Assembly (NCBI GenBank): GCA_017533485.1
Contig: JAFXIC010000057.1
Span: 58,395-122,394, forward strand
DNA from: Oscillospiraceae bacterium
GTDB lineage: Bacteria; Bacillota; Clostridia; Oscillospirales; Ruminococcaceae
DNA length: 64,000 bases
Direction of reading: 5' to 3'
Under the pieces are notes generated by a model. That model ran no database searches. It was not told the origin of the DNA and saw only the letters and a program-made list of their open reading frames with translations. The translations under genes were made by a program, and so were the position numbers. Positions 17,952-27,160 of this stretch are shown in pieces. Within the stretch, counting starts at the first letter, position 1. Each line of letters opens with the position of its first letter.

Positions 17952-18974
17952 TCAAGTCCTCCTCCTGAGCGCAGAGAGCAGCGCGGTATTTTCGGAATGC
18001 GAGCGGACAGCGATCCGGAAATATCCCGTATCCAGTCCGTTATAATTGGCGCAGCTTCGGATGAGAATGCCATCGTTTCGAAGCAGTCTGTCGAGCGGAT
18101 GATATGAATGGAGCAAGAGAAAATTGGCGGCAGAGGGAAACACATGGAAGCCGAGTGCTTGTAATTCGTTTCTGAGAAAGTGACGCTGCGTTTCGATCAG
18201 TTTGATTGTTTTTTCGAGATAATCCGTTTCGGAGAGTGCCGCAATGCCTGCCGCCTGAGCCGGAACCGATACGCTCCAGTATTGTCCGGTCTGCTGTACC
18301 AGCCGCGCAAAATCCTTGTTTCCAAAGAGCGCGTATCCCAGCCGCAGTCCGGGCATTGCATAAGTTTTTGTAAAAGCCTTTAGAATGACAATCTGGGAAT
18401 TGCGTGTGTTGTATGCAGAAAACCGCCTGCCGTCACGAACAAAGTCCAGAAAGCATTCGTCACAAAGAAATATTGTATTCTGTTCCTCGCATCTCCGACA
18501 GATTTCACGCATCAGCTCCGGGGGGATCAGCGCACCGTTCGGATTATTCGGCGTGCATAGAATCACCATGTCCATATTCCGGATCGCGGAGAGGATTGTA
18601 TCATCAAATGCAAAATTTTTTTGTGGAGAGAGGGGAAAGCTGGTGATCTGACAGTGCTGTGCACGCAGCGCTTTTTCATATTCGGAGAAGGTGGGCGCGG
18701 CAATCAGTGCACGTTTTGGTGCAGCTGCGGAAATAATGCGGAAGATGAGGTCTGCCGCGCCGTTTCCACAGACAATTTGTTCTGCGGAAAGTCCTGTATG
18801 AGCAGAAATCTGCTCCCGCAGTCTTGTACAGAACGGATCGGGATATGCTTCACAGTCTTGGATTGCCAAAACAGCAGCATTCTTTACACGCTGCGGCATT
18901 CCAAGCGGATTGAGATTGGCGGAAAAATCATAGAGGACTTTCTTTCCGTAAATATATCCGCCATGTTCTGACAT
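17952..18974 (-). CDS. cobD: L-threonine-O-3-phosphate decarboxylase
   Basis: 340 residues from the ATG at 18974, which overlaps the cbiB stop as TGATG. It is a fold-type I PLP enzyme of the aminotransferase class: TPNNPNG, CDECFLDF and the Schiff-base lysine in KAFTKTYAMPGLRLGY. It makes (R)-1-aminopropan-2-ol phosphate, the linker between corrin and nucleotide loop, used by the adjacent CbiB. Histidinol-phosphate aminotransferase is the nearest look-alike, but the operon settles the call. Confidence 0.93.
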   Translation of the reverse strand: MSEHGGYIYGKKVLYDFSANLNPLGMPQRVKNAAVLAIQDCEAYPDPFCTRLREQISAHTGLSAEQIVCGNGAADLIFRIISAAAPKRALIAAPTFSEYEKALRAQHCQITSFPLSPQKNFAFDDTILSAIRNMDMVILCTPNNPNGALIPPELMREICRRCEEQNTIFLCDECFLDFVRDGRRFSAYNTRNSQIVILKAFTKTYAMPGLRLGYALFGNKDFARLVQQTGQYWSVSVPAQAAGIAALSETDYLEKTIKLIETQRHFLRNELQALGFHVFPSAANFLLLHSYHPLDRLLRNDGILIRSCANYNGLDTGYFRIAVRSHSENTALLSALRRRT

Positions 18975-19939
18975 CAAAATAGAACACCTCCGAACAGGAT
19001 GCTTCTGACTGCTGCGGAAATCAGCAAAACGATGACCGAAGTTCCATACATCAGTCGGTTTGCGCGGCGGATATCATCTGTCTCCGGCGGACGGGTTGGA
19101 TCACCGATCCAATCTTTCTGATGGAGCGTTCCGAAATAATATGCGTTGCCGCCGAGCCGGATTCCGAGTGCGCCGGCACAAACCGCTTCTGTCTGTGCAG
19201 AATTCGGGCTTGCGTGTCTGCGGCGGTCACGCCTCCAGATCCGAAAAGCGCGTCTTGCATCCATACGCAGCAGTGCAGTTGTGGCGATCATCACAATTGC
19301 CGAGATTCTGGACGGGATAAAGTTGAGGACATCATCGAGTTTTGCGGCAAAATATCCCAGCTCTGCATAGCGTTCGTTGCGGTATCCGATCATAGAATCC
19401 ATGGTGTTGGCGGCTTTATAAAAGAAGCCGAGCGGTGCACCGAAAATCATATAGAGTATTGGTGCGGTCACGCCGTCGGAAGTATTTTCGGCAACCGTTT
19501 CGACTGCCGCACGAATAATTTCCGGTTCGGAGAGGGAATGGGTGTCGCGTCCGACAATCATCGAGACTGCGGTTTTTGCAGCATCCATATCCTTGGCTTC
19601 GAGCGCACGACAGACTTTCATGCTTTCGGTTTTGAGGCATCGGGGAGCCATCAGATAATAGCACATCAGAGATTCTGCGAGGATACCGACAGCGGGGTGA
19701 AGCCGGTAGCAAATCAGCAGAATGACCAGCGGCAGTCCGGAAGATACCAGAAGCACCGCAGCAGCCAGAAAGATACCGCCGGTTTTCAGGCTATGAAAAT
19801 GCGATCGGATAAAGCCTTCGAGCTTTGCGATCAGAGCACCGATCGCCCGGATGGGATGGGGGAGGGAATGGGGATCGCCCAGGATACAGTCAATCCCGAA
19901 TCCGATGAGCAGAGGGAGTGCGCAGTATAGAATCTTCAT
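18974..19939 (-). CDS. cbiB: Adenosylcobinamide-phosphate synthase
   Basis: 321 residues, integral membrane protein with several hydrophobic segments. The family signatures DCILGDP and HPIRAIG are near the N-terminus; ENTSDGVTAP and the KAANTMDSMIGYRNERY region follow. It joins aminopropanol phosphate to adenosylcobyric acid. Start and stop overlap both neighbours by 4 nt or less. Confidence 0.96.
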   Translation of the reverse strand: MKILYCALPLLIGFGIDCILGDPHSLPHPIRAIGALIAKLEGFIRSHFHSLKTGGIFLAAAVLLVSSGLPLVILLICYRLHPAVGILAESLMCYYLMAPRCLKTESMKVCRALEAKDMDAAKTAVSMIVGRDTHSLSEPEIIRAAVETVAENTSDGVTAPILYMIFGAPLGFFYKAANTMDSMIGYRNERYAELGYFAAKLDDVLNFIPSRISAIVMIATTALLRMDARRAFRIWRRDRRRHASPNSAQTEAVCAGALGIRLGGNAYYFGTLHQKDWIGDPTRPPETDDIRRANRLMYGTSVIVLLISAAVRSILFGGVLF

Positions 19940-20496
19940 AATTTCTCCGTAACAGTCAGGAATTCTCCGTTGAACTCGGTCAGATAGCCGCGGCAGTTGG
20001 GTACCATATAATCAAAATAGCGGAGTCTTGGGCGTGCATAGGCTTCCATCACGGACATGATCGTGCCGCCGTGTACGACGAAAGCGATACAGCTTTTTTC
20101 GGAATTTGCAGCGATGACAGAGGCAAAGGCTTGGGTACAGCGTACTTTGAAGGAAGCAGGATTCTCTCCGTTTGGAAAGGGTGCGGTTCCGCCGCTTTGA
20201 AGCCATGCCTGATACGAAGGAGATTCTGACAGTTCCTTGTGGTTTTTCTGTTCGAAGTCTCCGAAATCACATTCGCGGAGCTGTGTACAGATAATATGCG
20301 GGGTTTGGGGATAGATGATGTCTGCTGTCTGGATACAGCGCCGCATAGGGCTGACAAATACCGCTTCACATTCCGGATAAGTACGTAAGGAAAGCTCCTG
20401 TTTCCCGTATTCGGAAAGCGGCTCATCCGTTTTCCCGATATAGCGTTTTTCGAGGTTTCCGGGTGTTTGGGCGTGGCGGATCAGAATAATTTTCAT
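19936..20496 (-). CDS. cobC: Alpha-ribazole phosphatase-type histidine phosphatase
   Basis: 186 residues of the phosphoglycerate-mutase-like family: the phospho-acceptor is in LIRHAQTPGN at the N-terminus, with ECDFGDFEQK and VVHGGTIM further on. In cobalamin operons this family removes the phosphate from alpha-ribazole phosphate or adenosylcobalamin phosphate. The gene overlaps cbiB and the upstream short cobU-like gene by 4 nt each. Confidence 0.88.
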   Translation of the reverse strand: MKIILIRHAQTPGNLEKRYIGKTDEPLSEYGKQELSLRTYPECEAVFVSPMRRCIQTADIIYPQTPHIICTQLRECDFGDFEQKNHKELSESPSYQAWLQSGGTAPFPNGENPASFKVRCTQAFASVIAANSEKSCIAFVVHGGTIMSVMEAYARPRLRYFDYMVPNCRGYLTEFNGEFLTVTEKL

Positions 20497-20879
20497 CGGG
20501 ACGCGCCTCCTTTGAGAAGCTGGGGGATGCCGCAGATCATCCGGATGACTTCATCGGACTGTTCCGCGAGGATACAGCCGCATCTTCCGCACATTTCACG
20601 CCGGATGCGTTCGTTTTTTTCGATCGGGACAATTCCGCAGCCGATTTCGGTCATCAGAATGACGGCATCCGGGTTTTTGCTGCAAAGGCGTGTTGTGATT
20701 TCCAATGGATCGAGAGCTGCCGCGAGCATCCGTTCTACAAGCTGATGATAATGGCTGATGCATTCCGCATCCCATATTTCGTCGAAATTACAGCTTGCGC
20801 CGTCAGTGATGGTACAGCCAAAGCGTGAAGCAGCATATTTCGTTTTTCCCGAAGCGAGTCCGCCGGTTATGAGCACCAC
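20493..20879 (-). CDS. Short CobU-like NTPase, probably incomplete in activity
   Basis: 128 residues from GTG 20879 (AGGAGG before it). The P-loop GGLASGKTKYAA and the TEIGCGIVP motif resemble CobU, but the protein is about 45 residues shorter than the full CobU encoded two genes upstream. It lacks the HR-x2-RR segment that carries the guanylylated histidine in CobU. It may act as an adenosylcobinamide kinase only, or be a non-catalytic partner. The coding frame is intact and coupled to cobC, so it is not an obvious pseudogene. Confidence 0.75.
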   Translation of the reverse strand: MVLITGGLASGKTKYAASRFGCTITDGASCNFDEIWDAECISHYHQLVERMLAAALDPLEITTRLCSKNPDAVILMTEIGCGIVPIEKNERIRREMCGRCGCILAEQSDEVIRMICGIPQLLKGGASR

Positions 20880-20883
20880 AGCG

Positions 20884-21654
20884 TTATCCTCCCATCATAA
20901 TTTTTTCGGTCAGTACGGTACTGATGAGTAAAGTCATTTCACAGACCTGTAAGAACCAGCCTGCGGTATCTCCTGTGATGCCGCCGAAATTCCGGTATGC
21001 CATCCGTTTGTAGCAGCCGACACTCAGACCTGCACCCAGTAATGCTGCGACGGCGAGTGCCGGACGGATGCAAAGCATCCCGATGCTGACGAGCGCTGCG
21101 GTGGAGATCAGGGAGAGGATCGTGACTTTTTTGTGTGCAGGCGAAACGAAAGCCTGTAAGGTGCCTGTTTTTTTTGCGGCACGAAAGGTAACTGCGGTCA
21201 ATCCGCTGAGGCTGCGCGAGAGGATAAATCCCAGTGCGACAATGGATGCAGCGTGTTTTGTGAGTTCCGCCATCAGTGCGGCTTGCAGCATCAGGTACAT
21301 ACAAAGCTTGATGACCGCGAATGCACCGATATGCGGATCGGAGAGGATGGCGCATTGTTTCTCCCGATCGGCATAAGAAGCGCGTGCGTCATTCACATCA
21401 CAGAAGCCGTCGAGATGGATACCGCCCGTCACGAGAATCGGAACGAGTACACTTCCAACGCCGCAGAGCAAGGGGGAGAGCGAAAGCATAGCGCATACCG
21501 ATCTCCAGAGAAGCAGCAGTATCCCGATGAGAACGCCGATGAGCGGAAAAAAACAGAGAGCATAGCGTCTGTTTTCCGCAGTCCACGCAATCCGGGGCAT
21601 CGGGATTTTCGAGTACATCAAAAATGCACTGATCATAGATTTGAAAAGCTTCAT
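20884..21654 (-). CDS. cobS: Adenosylcobinamide-GDP ribazoletransferase (cobalamin synthase)
   Basis: 256 residues from ATG 21654 (ATGA overlap with cobU). It is a polytopic membrane protein; the N-terminus FLMYSKIPMP and the GGIHLDGFCDVNDA motif, which holds the metal-binding acidic residues, are typical of CobS. It joins adenosylcobinamide-GDP with alpha-ribazole (phosphate) to finish the nucleotide loop. Confidence 0.95.
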   Translation of the reverse strand: MKLFKSMISAFLMYSKIPMPRIAWTAENRRYALCFFPLIGVLIGILLLLWRSVCAMLSLSPLLCGVGSVLVPILVTGGIHLDGFCDVNDARASYADREKQCAILSDPHIGAFAVIKLCMYLMLQAALMAELTKHAASIVALGFILSRSLSGLTAVTFRAAKKTGTLQAFVSPAHKKVTILSLISTAALVSIGMLCIRPALAVAALLGAGLSVGCYKRMAYRNFGGITGDTAGWFLQVCEMTLLISTVLTEKIMMGG

Positions 21655-22169
21655 GAGACAGTTCCTTTCAGAAGAATCGGAATCCCGAAAACGCATTCAT
21701 ATACAGTATCCGCAATTGTCGTCAGCTCACGATTGACAGTATGGAGGATACGGATATAATCCTGTGTGTAAGAATCGTAGGGAATGCCATCGGAACCGAC
21801 CTCGTTTGTGACGATGACAAGGCATTCGGATTGTTTGGAAAGCGTTCGGATCGCTGTACATATTTTTTCTGTGGGATCGGTTGGCGGAAGCGCAGAAAAC
21901 ATTTCATTGGCACAGAGATTGCCGATACATTCGACGAGAACAGCGGATGCGTCCGGAATAGAAAGTGCAGCGAGATCGGTATATTGTTCGAGTGTTTCAA
22001 AGCCTTTTGTCCGCCGCATCTCGCGATGACGGGCGATGGCTTCCTGCGCGTCGCTGCCATACGGCTGCATGGTTGCGACATAGAATTTTCTGCCCTTGAA
22101 ATCATGGAGGAGCTGTTCTGCGAAACGGGATTTCCCGCATTTGGAACCGCCCGTAACCAGTATTGTCAT
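21651..22169 (-). CDS. cobU: Adenosylcobinamide kinase / adenosylcobinamide-phosphate guanylyltransferase
   Basis: 172 residues, the full family length. P-loop VTGGSKCGKSRFAE, the histidine region AIARHREMRRTKGFETLE, and TNEVGSDGIP are all present, so both kinase and guanylyltransferase steps should work. It lies between cobT and cobS with 4-nt overlaps. Confidence 0.95.
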   Translation of the reverse strand: MTILVTGGSKCGKSRFAEQLLHDFKGRKFYVATMQPYGSDAQEAIARHREMRRTKGFETLEQYTDLAALSIPDASAVLVECIGNLCANEMFSALPPTDPTEKICTAIRTLSKQSECLVIVTNEVGSDGIPYDSYTQDYIRILHTVNRELTTIADTVYECVFGIPILLKGTVS

Positions 22170-23215
22170 ATCAGTTTTTCATACCTTTCAATCGGTGTAT
22201 CGGAAAAGCGGTGTGCAGAGCGATAAACTGAAAGTGCGCCGTCCAGCAGCGGCAGAAGCATTGCGCCGCCGGTTCCTTCTCCGAGCCGCATCTGTGCTGT
22301 CAGGATGGGACTGAGCGCGAGTGCGTCCAGCAGTGCGGAGCCGATCGGTTCTGCGGAAACATGGCTTGCGAGCATATATTCGCGTACCTCCGGCTGAATT
22401 CTGTATGCGAGGAGGGCTGCCGCAGCGGAAATCATACCGTCAATCACAATGGGAATCCGATAATATGCACCGCCCAAGAAGAGCCCGACCATGCCCGCAA
22501 TATCATAACCGCCGAGTTTTGCGAGCAGTTCGACTGGCTTTTGCGGATCGGGCTGATTGACCGCAATGGCGCGGCGGAGCACATCAATTTTGCGTGCAAG
22601 CCCGTCTGTTGAAAGACCAGCCCCTCTGCCGACCACGGCTTCGGGGGATTTTCCGAGCAGTACCGCTGAAATCGCGGCAGCAGTCGTAGTATTTCCGATG
22701 CCCATTTCTCCTGTGACAATCAGTCGGAAGCCGTTCTTTTTACAGTCGGAAACAATATCCATACCGGTTCGGATGGCTTGCTGCGCCTGTGCCGTCGTCA
22801 TCGCGGGGCCTTCTGCGATATTTTCCGTACCGTGTGAAAGCTTGCGGTCGATCAGATTCGGGTGAGAAAGCGTTGCTTTGACGCCGATATCGACTGTGAG
22901 CACTTCCGCACCATAACAGGCAGCGAGCGGATTGATATTGGCGGTACCGCCGGCAATCGCTTCGGTACAAATCGCAGTTACGGTGCTGTCGGATTGGGAA
23001 ACCCCTTCACAGATCACACCATTATCCGCACACATCACAACAATGGCGCGTTTCCCGATTTCCACATCCGGAGAATTCTGAATCGCAGCGATTCGGGTGA
23101 TCGCATCTTCGAGAAGCCCCAGACTGCCGAGCGGCTTGGCAATGCTGTCCCAGTGTTCCCGTGCTTGCTGTGCGGCAGTCGGATCGGGTGGCAAGATATT
23201 ATAAATTCGTTTCAT
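22166..23215 (-). CDS. cobT: Nicotinate-nucleotide:dimethylbenzimidazole phosphoribosyltransferase
   Basis: 349 residues, the usual size. GEMGIGNTTTAAA near the middle and the catalytic glutamate in LGEGTGGAM near the C-terminus are diagnostic. It activates the lower-ligand base to its alpha-ribotide; the base may be dimethylbenzimidazole or another benzimidazole or purine in anaerobes. It overlaps cbiA by 17 nt. Confidence 0.96.
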   Translation of the reverse strand: MKRIYNILPPDPTAAQQAREHWDSIAKPLGSLGLLEDAITRIAAIQNSPDVEIGKRAIVVMCADNGVICEGVSQSDSTVTAICTEAIAGGTANINPLAACYGAEVLTVDIGVKATLSHPNLIDRKLSHGTENIAEGPAMTTAQAQQAIRTGMDIVSDCKKNGFRLIVTGEMGIGNTTTAAAISAVLLGKSPEAVVGRGAGLSTDGLARKIDVLRRAIAVNQPDPQKPVELLAKLGGYDIAGMVGLFLGGAYYRIPIVIDGMISAAAALLAYRIQPEVREYMLASHVSAEPIGSALLDALALSPILTAQMRLGEGTGGAMLLPLLDGALSVYRSAHRFSDTPIERYEKLI

Positions 23216-24533
23216 GCTGTTCTCCGTATTGCACGCATTTTCTTACAAAACGCTGTGCAATATTCAGGTTTGAATAGAAATAGAGATGGGGAAATCCGGC
23301 ATATAGATTTTCTGTAACTTGTGCACAGTACCATGATCTGCCGTCTGTTTTTTCGGCGAGAAAGCCTTCGCCGCAGGCATTGCTCTCATAGTAATGGAAT
23401 TCATGTGCCTTGACGGTGTCGGATTTTTTGCAGAGCATCTGATCGGATTGTGCGGTCATGGTGATATAGCCAAAACGCTGTAACCGATCGGTGCGGAATG
23501 CAGCTGCGGGAATGACGTTCGCCATCGGAATGCCATCGAGAGACTGATGGAGATAGAGAAATCCGCCGCATTCTGCGATCGTGGGAAGACCGCCGGTAAT
23601 TTTCTTTCGGATATCGGTCAGGAGCGGCGTGTTTCCGGATAATTGTTCCGCATAGAGTTCGGGATATCCGCCGCTCAGAATCAGTCCGTCAGCTGTCGGA
23701 AGCGTTTCATCGGAAAGCGGAGAGAAGAATCGGATTTCACATCCCATCTCTCGCAGCAGTGTCAGATTATCCGGATAGATAAAACAAAACGCACGGTCTT
23801 TTGCGACGGCGATCACAGGCGGTCTGTGTGCAGGAATTTCCGGAATCACAGGCGGCTGAAACGCCGGAATCGGTGCGTCAGCGCATTGGAGAAGCTTGTC
23901 AAGCAGAAGATATTCCTCTGCGAGCTTTGCGAGCGCAATCATCTTTTCATTCCAATCCGGGATTTCATCTGCCGTGACCAGTCCGAGATGCCTGCTTGCG
24001 ATGGAGATGCTGTGCTTGGGCATACAGCCGAAATATTCGGTATGGAGCTGCGCACAGAGCTTCTTTGCGAACGGAATGAGCCTGACGGGAAGACGATTGA
24101 AGATGAAGCCGCGGATATGATTTTTATGATACGAGAGAAAGCCCTTGATGACAGCACCGATCGAATCGGACATTCCCTTGCAGTCGATGACAATGACCGA
24201 AGGTGTGTTGGTAATCCGGGAGATGCTGTGTGCGGAGCTTCCGGTGCCTGTCCCGTCATAAAATCCCATAACGCCTTCAATGACCGCGATATCGGTATCG
24301 GCAGTATGTTTCGAAAGGAGATAGTTGAGCGTATGGTCGTCACAAAAGAAGCTGTCGAGGTGGTAAGACGGTATGCCGATGATCTTTTCGTGAAACATCG
24401 TATCAATATAATCCGGTCCGCATTTGAATGCGGATACGCGGTATCCGCGATTGAAGAGTGCCTGTAATACGGCACAGGTAATGGTTGTTTTTCCGCAGCC
24501 GCTGTGCGTGCCGCCGATCAGAAAGCGTTTCAA
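23199..24533 (-). CDS. cbiA: Cobyrinate a,c-diamide synthase
   Basis: 444 residues from a TTG start that overlaps the cbiET stop (TTGA), with AAAGGAGC 8 nt upstream. The ATPase domain starts IGGTHSGCGKTT; the C-terminal amidotransferase has LSGGYPELYAE and the nucleophile region AECGGFLYL. It amidates the a and c acetate side chains of cob(II)yrinic acid. Confidence 0.95.
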   Translation of the reverse strand: MKRFLIGGTHSGCGKTTITCAVLQALFNRGYRVSAFKCGPDYIDTMFHEKIIGIPSYHLDSFFCDDHTLNYLLSKHTADTDIAVIEGVMGFYDGTGTGSSAHSISRITNTPSVIVIDCKGMSDSIGAVIKGFLSYHKNHIRGFIFNRLPVRLIPFAKKLCAQLHTEYFGCMPKHSISIASRHLGLVTADEIPDWNEKMIALAKLAEEYLLLDKLLQCADAPIPAFQPPVIPEIPAHRPPVIAVAKDRAFCFIYPDNLTLLREMGCEIRFFSPLSDETLPTADGLILSGGYPELYAEQLSGNTPLLTDIRKKITGGLPTIAECGGFLYLHQSLDGIPMANVIPAAAFRTDRLQRFGYITMTAQSDQMLCKKSDTVKAHEFHYYESNACGEGFLAEKTDGRSWYCAQVTENLYAGFPHLYFYSNLNIAQRFVRKCVQYGEQHETNL

Positions 24534-25711
24534 GTGAAGGCTCCTTTGATGATGAAGATAGGGTTTTCCGCGTGAAACATAGTATGGCTTCCGACTTTTC
24601 GGGTATGGGTGACTGCGATCTGCGTGATTTCGGGATCTCGGAGCAGCTTTCCGGTCTGTTCGAGCGTTTCGAGGGTAACAGCCGTCACGAGAACCGCAGC
24701 ATTCGGATTCTTTTGTTTTACAATGTCACGGATTTCACGCATTGTACCGCAGGAACCGCCGATAAAGACGATGTCGGGCGGCGGAAGCCCGCGCAGACAA
24801 TCGGGTGCCTGTGCGTGAAGTACCGTAATATTGTCACATCCGAATTTCACCGCGTTTTCTGTCACCAGCATCGCCGCTTCTTCGTTTTGGTCGATCGCGA
24901 ATACAGTCCCCTCATATGCCTGCATTGCCATTTCGACAGATACCGAGCCTGTTCCCGCGCCGATATCCCAGCAGACCGCATGACAGGGAATAGAAAGCTT
25001 TGCGATGACTGCGGCACGGATTTCTGATTTTGTCATCGGGACATTGCCGCGCGTGAATTTGTCGTCCGGAATTCCCGATGGGATGCTTTGTTCATAATCG
25101 GGATTGACGGTAACCATGACAGCAAGCGGCTGTGTTTCGAGGTCTTTCAGTTCATCGGCAGTTCCGGAATAGATCTGTTCGGACGGATAGGAAAGGTTTT
25201 CACCGATGAAGACGGAAATCTGTCCGAGTCCGAACCGAGAGAGCTTTCTGCAAACTGCGGCTGATGTATTCTGGTGGTCGAGGAGGAAGAAACAGCAGCG
25301 ATTGCGGCAGACAGTACGGATGAGATTGAGATTGTTCTGACCGTGGAGAGAGAAAAAACGCATATCCTGCCAAGGAATTCCGATTCTGGAAGAGAAGTAG
25401 ACCGGCGATGCAATGCCGCAGATGATTTCCGTGTCGATTCCGTTCAGCTTTGACAGCAGTGGTGTGGCACCGCTGAAGAATCCGCAGTCTCCTGACATCA
25501 GGATCACCGGATTTTCATAGGCATTTTCTCTTAGAAAGTCTGCGATTTCCTGCGGCTGATAGCTTGTGAACATCGGTTTTTGAAGGCTGTGAAACGGCTC
25601 CAGCATCCGTTTTGCGCCAATCAGAATATCCGCTTGACGGATGACAGTAATCGCCTGCTGTGTGAGTGAGCGGCTGCCGTCCATTCCGATTCCGACAATA
25701 TAAATTTTCAT
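24530..25711 (-). CDS. cbiET: Bifunctional cobalt-precorrin-7 C5-methyltransferase / cobalt-precorrin-6B C15-methyltransferase (decarboxylating)
   Basis: 393 residues, a natural fusion as in CobL. Residues 1-200 are the CbiE tetrapyrrole methylase (IVGIGMDG, LMSGDCGFFS). From about residue 215 (MTKSEIRA) the CbiT part follows, a Rossmann methyltransferase with DIGAGTGSVSVE and VFIGGSCG. The two parts add the C-5 and C-15 methyl groups and remove the C-12 acetate carboxyl. Confidence 0.94.
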   Translation of the reverse strand: MKIYIVGIGMDGSRSLTQQAITVIRQADILIGAKRMLEPFHSLQKPMFTSYQPQEIADFLRENAYENPVILMSGDCGFFSGATPLLSKLNGIDTEIICGIASPVYFSSRIGIPWQDMRFFSLHGQNNLNLIRTVCRNRCCFFLLDHQNTSAAVCRKLSRFGLGQISVFIGENLSYPSEQIYSGTADELKDLETQPLAVMVTVNPDYEQSIPSGIPDDKFTRGNVPMTKSEIRAAVIAKLSIPCHAVCWDIGAGTGSVSVEMAMQAYEGTVFAIDQNEEAAMLVTENAVKFGCDNITVLHAQAPDCLRGLPPPDIVFIGGSCGTMREIRDIVKQKNPNAAVLVTAVTLETLEQTGKLLRDPEITQIAVTHTRKVGSHTMFHAENPIFIIKGAFT

Positions 25712-26439
25712 AGCAAAATCTCCATGATTTCAGAAAGCGTAAGACCGGTTTCCTTTGGTCTTAAAACCGTAACGAGCTCAATCCGAAGAATCCGTGCAGC
25801 TTCTGCTTTCTGGGGATAACCGCCGATGGTACCGCTGTCTTTGGTGAGCAGAATCTGAGCTTTGGAGCTTCGGAGGTGGTTGATATTTTCTTCGACGGAA
25901 AACGGGCCTTTCCCGAAAATGATATGGGATGTGTTGTATCCGAGGCTTTGACAGTATGCGGAAAGTCCGGCGGAATCGAGGAGCCGCATCCGGATACGAG
26001 ACGAATAATCTCGTACTGCCGTTAGCCTGGGCAGTTCCTTGCTGCCGAGCGTCGAGAGGATTGTTTTGTCAGTGCCGTTGAGATATTCGATGACAGCGTC
26101 CAGTGTGCCGCAGAATCCGCTGACAGGGGCGCTCTGTTCTCGAATCAGGCGATAATAGGGGATTGCGGCTTTCTGACAGGCAGACTGAATCTCTCCGGTC
26201 ACAAGTTCCGCATAAGGATGTGTCGCGTCGATGACAATCTTTACCTTGCGGCGGATCAGAAGCTCCAGCATCTCCCGTTCATGCAATCGACCGATATGCA
26301 CGGTAATTCCCTGCTTGGGGAGAAGCTTTGCACCATAATCGGTTGCCACGGAAATATCGGCGCGGATGCCGTGGGCGGCACAAGTCTCCGCAAGGATTCG
26401 TCCCTCGGAGGTACCGCCGAAAATCAGAACTTCAGTCAT
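25708..26439 (-). CDS. cbiJ: Cobalt-precorrin-6A reductase
   Basis: 243 residues of the CbiJ/CobK family: N-terminal IFGGTSEGR dinucleotide-type motif, DATHPYAE, and KDSGTIGGYPQKAEAA near the C-terminus. It reduces cobalt-precorrin-6A to 6B with a pyridine nucleotide. It overlaps cbiH by 8 nt and cbiET by 4 nt. Confidence 0.95.
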   Translation of the reverse strand: MTEVLIFGGTSEGRILAETCAAHGIRADISVATDYGAKLLPKQGITVHIGRLHEREMLELLIRRKVKIVIDATHPYAELVTGEIQSACQKAAIPYYRLIREQSAPVSGFCGTLDAVIEYLNGTDKTILSTLGSKELPRLTAVRDYSSRIRMRLLDSAGLSAYCQSLGYNTSHIIFGKGPFSVEENINHLRSSKAQILLTKDSGTIGGYPQKAEAARILRIELVTVLRPKETGLTLSEIMEILL

Positions 26440-27160
26440 GCCGATAGCCTCTTGGCGTCACCATTTTTCCGCAGATCAGCTTTGTCTGGGAATTTCCGAT
26501 GAATACGGTCGTGAACATATCCACCGTTTCGTCTTTGAGTTCTGCGAGTGTCAGAATCCGGTGTTCCTGACCGGATCTTCCGATATTTCTGACATATCCG
26601 CAGACAGTTTCGGGGGATTTGTATGCGAGAAGGATTTCACAGGCATTTCTGAGGTAATCGGCACGTTTTTTCGAAGACGGATTATAAATTGCAATGGTGA
26701 AATCTCCCATCGCCGCACAGCGAAGCCGATTCCATATGGTTTCGATGGGTGTCAGCAGATCGGAAAGACTGATGACCGCAAAATCGTGGGTAAGCGGTGC
26801 GCCGAGTACAGCATTTCCGCTGAGTGCGGCAGTAACGCCGGCGATGGGGATGATCTCGACCTGCGGGTAGTCGGGGCTGAGTTCGAGTGCCAGTCCTGCC
26901 ATACCATACACGGTACTGTCGCCGCTGCAGATCAAGGCAGTCGGAATCCCGTTGTGTGCCTGTTCGAGTGCATATCGCACGCGGCCGCATTCCTGTTTCA
27001 TGGCTGTTGTGTAGAATGTTTTTTCCGGGAACCATTCTCTGACAATGTCGGCATATACCGTATAGCCTATGATCAGCTCACATTGTGCAAGTACGGATTC
27101 GGCTTCCGCAGTGAGTGCCTGTCGGCTGCCGCAGCCGAATCCGACGATATATAATTTCAT
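26432..27160 (-). CDS. cbiH: Cobalt-precorrin-3B C17-methyltransferase (ring contraction)
   Basis: 242 residues of the tetrapyrrole methylase family: VGFGCGSR at the N-terminus, ICSGDSTVYGMAG for SAM/substrate binding, and AIYNPSSKKR typical of CbiH. It catalyses the ring-contracting C-17 methylation. The overlaps are 4 nt with cbiG and 8 nt with cbiJ. Confidence 0.95.
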   Translation of the reverse strand: MKLYIVGFGCGSRQALTAEAESVLAQCELIIGYTVYADIVREWFPEKTFYTTAMKQECGRVRYALEQAHNGIPTALICSGDSTVYGMAGLALELSPDYPQVEIIPIAGVTAALSGNAVLGAPLTHDFAVISLSDLLTPIETIWNRLRCAAMGDFTIAIYNPSSKKRADYLRNACEILLAYKSPETVCGYVRNIGRSGQEHRILTLAELKDETVDMFTTVFIGNSQTKLICGKMVTPRGYRHD

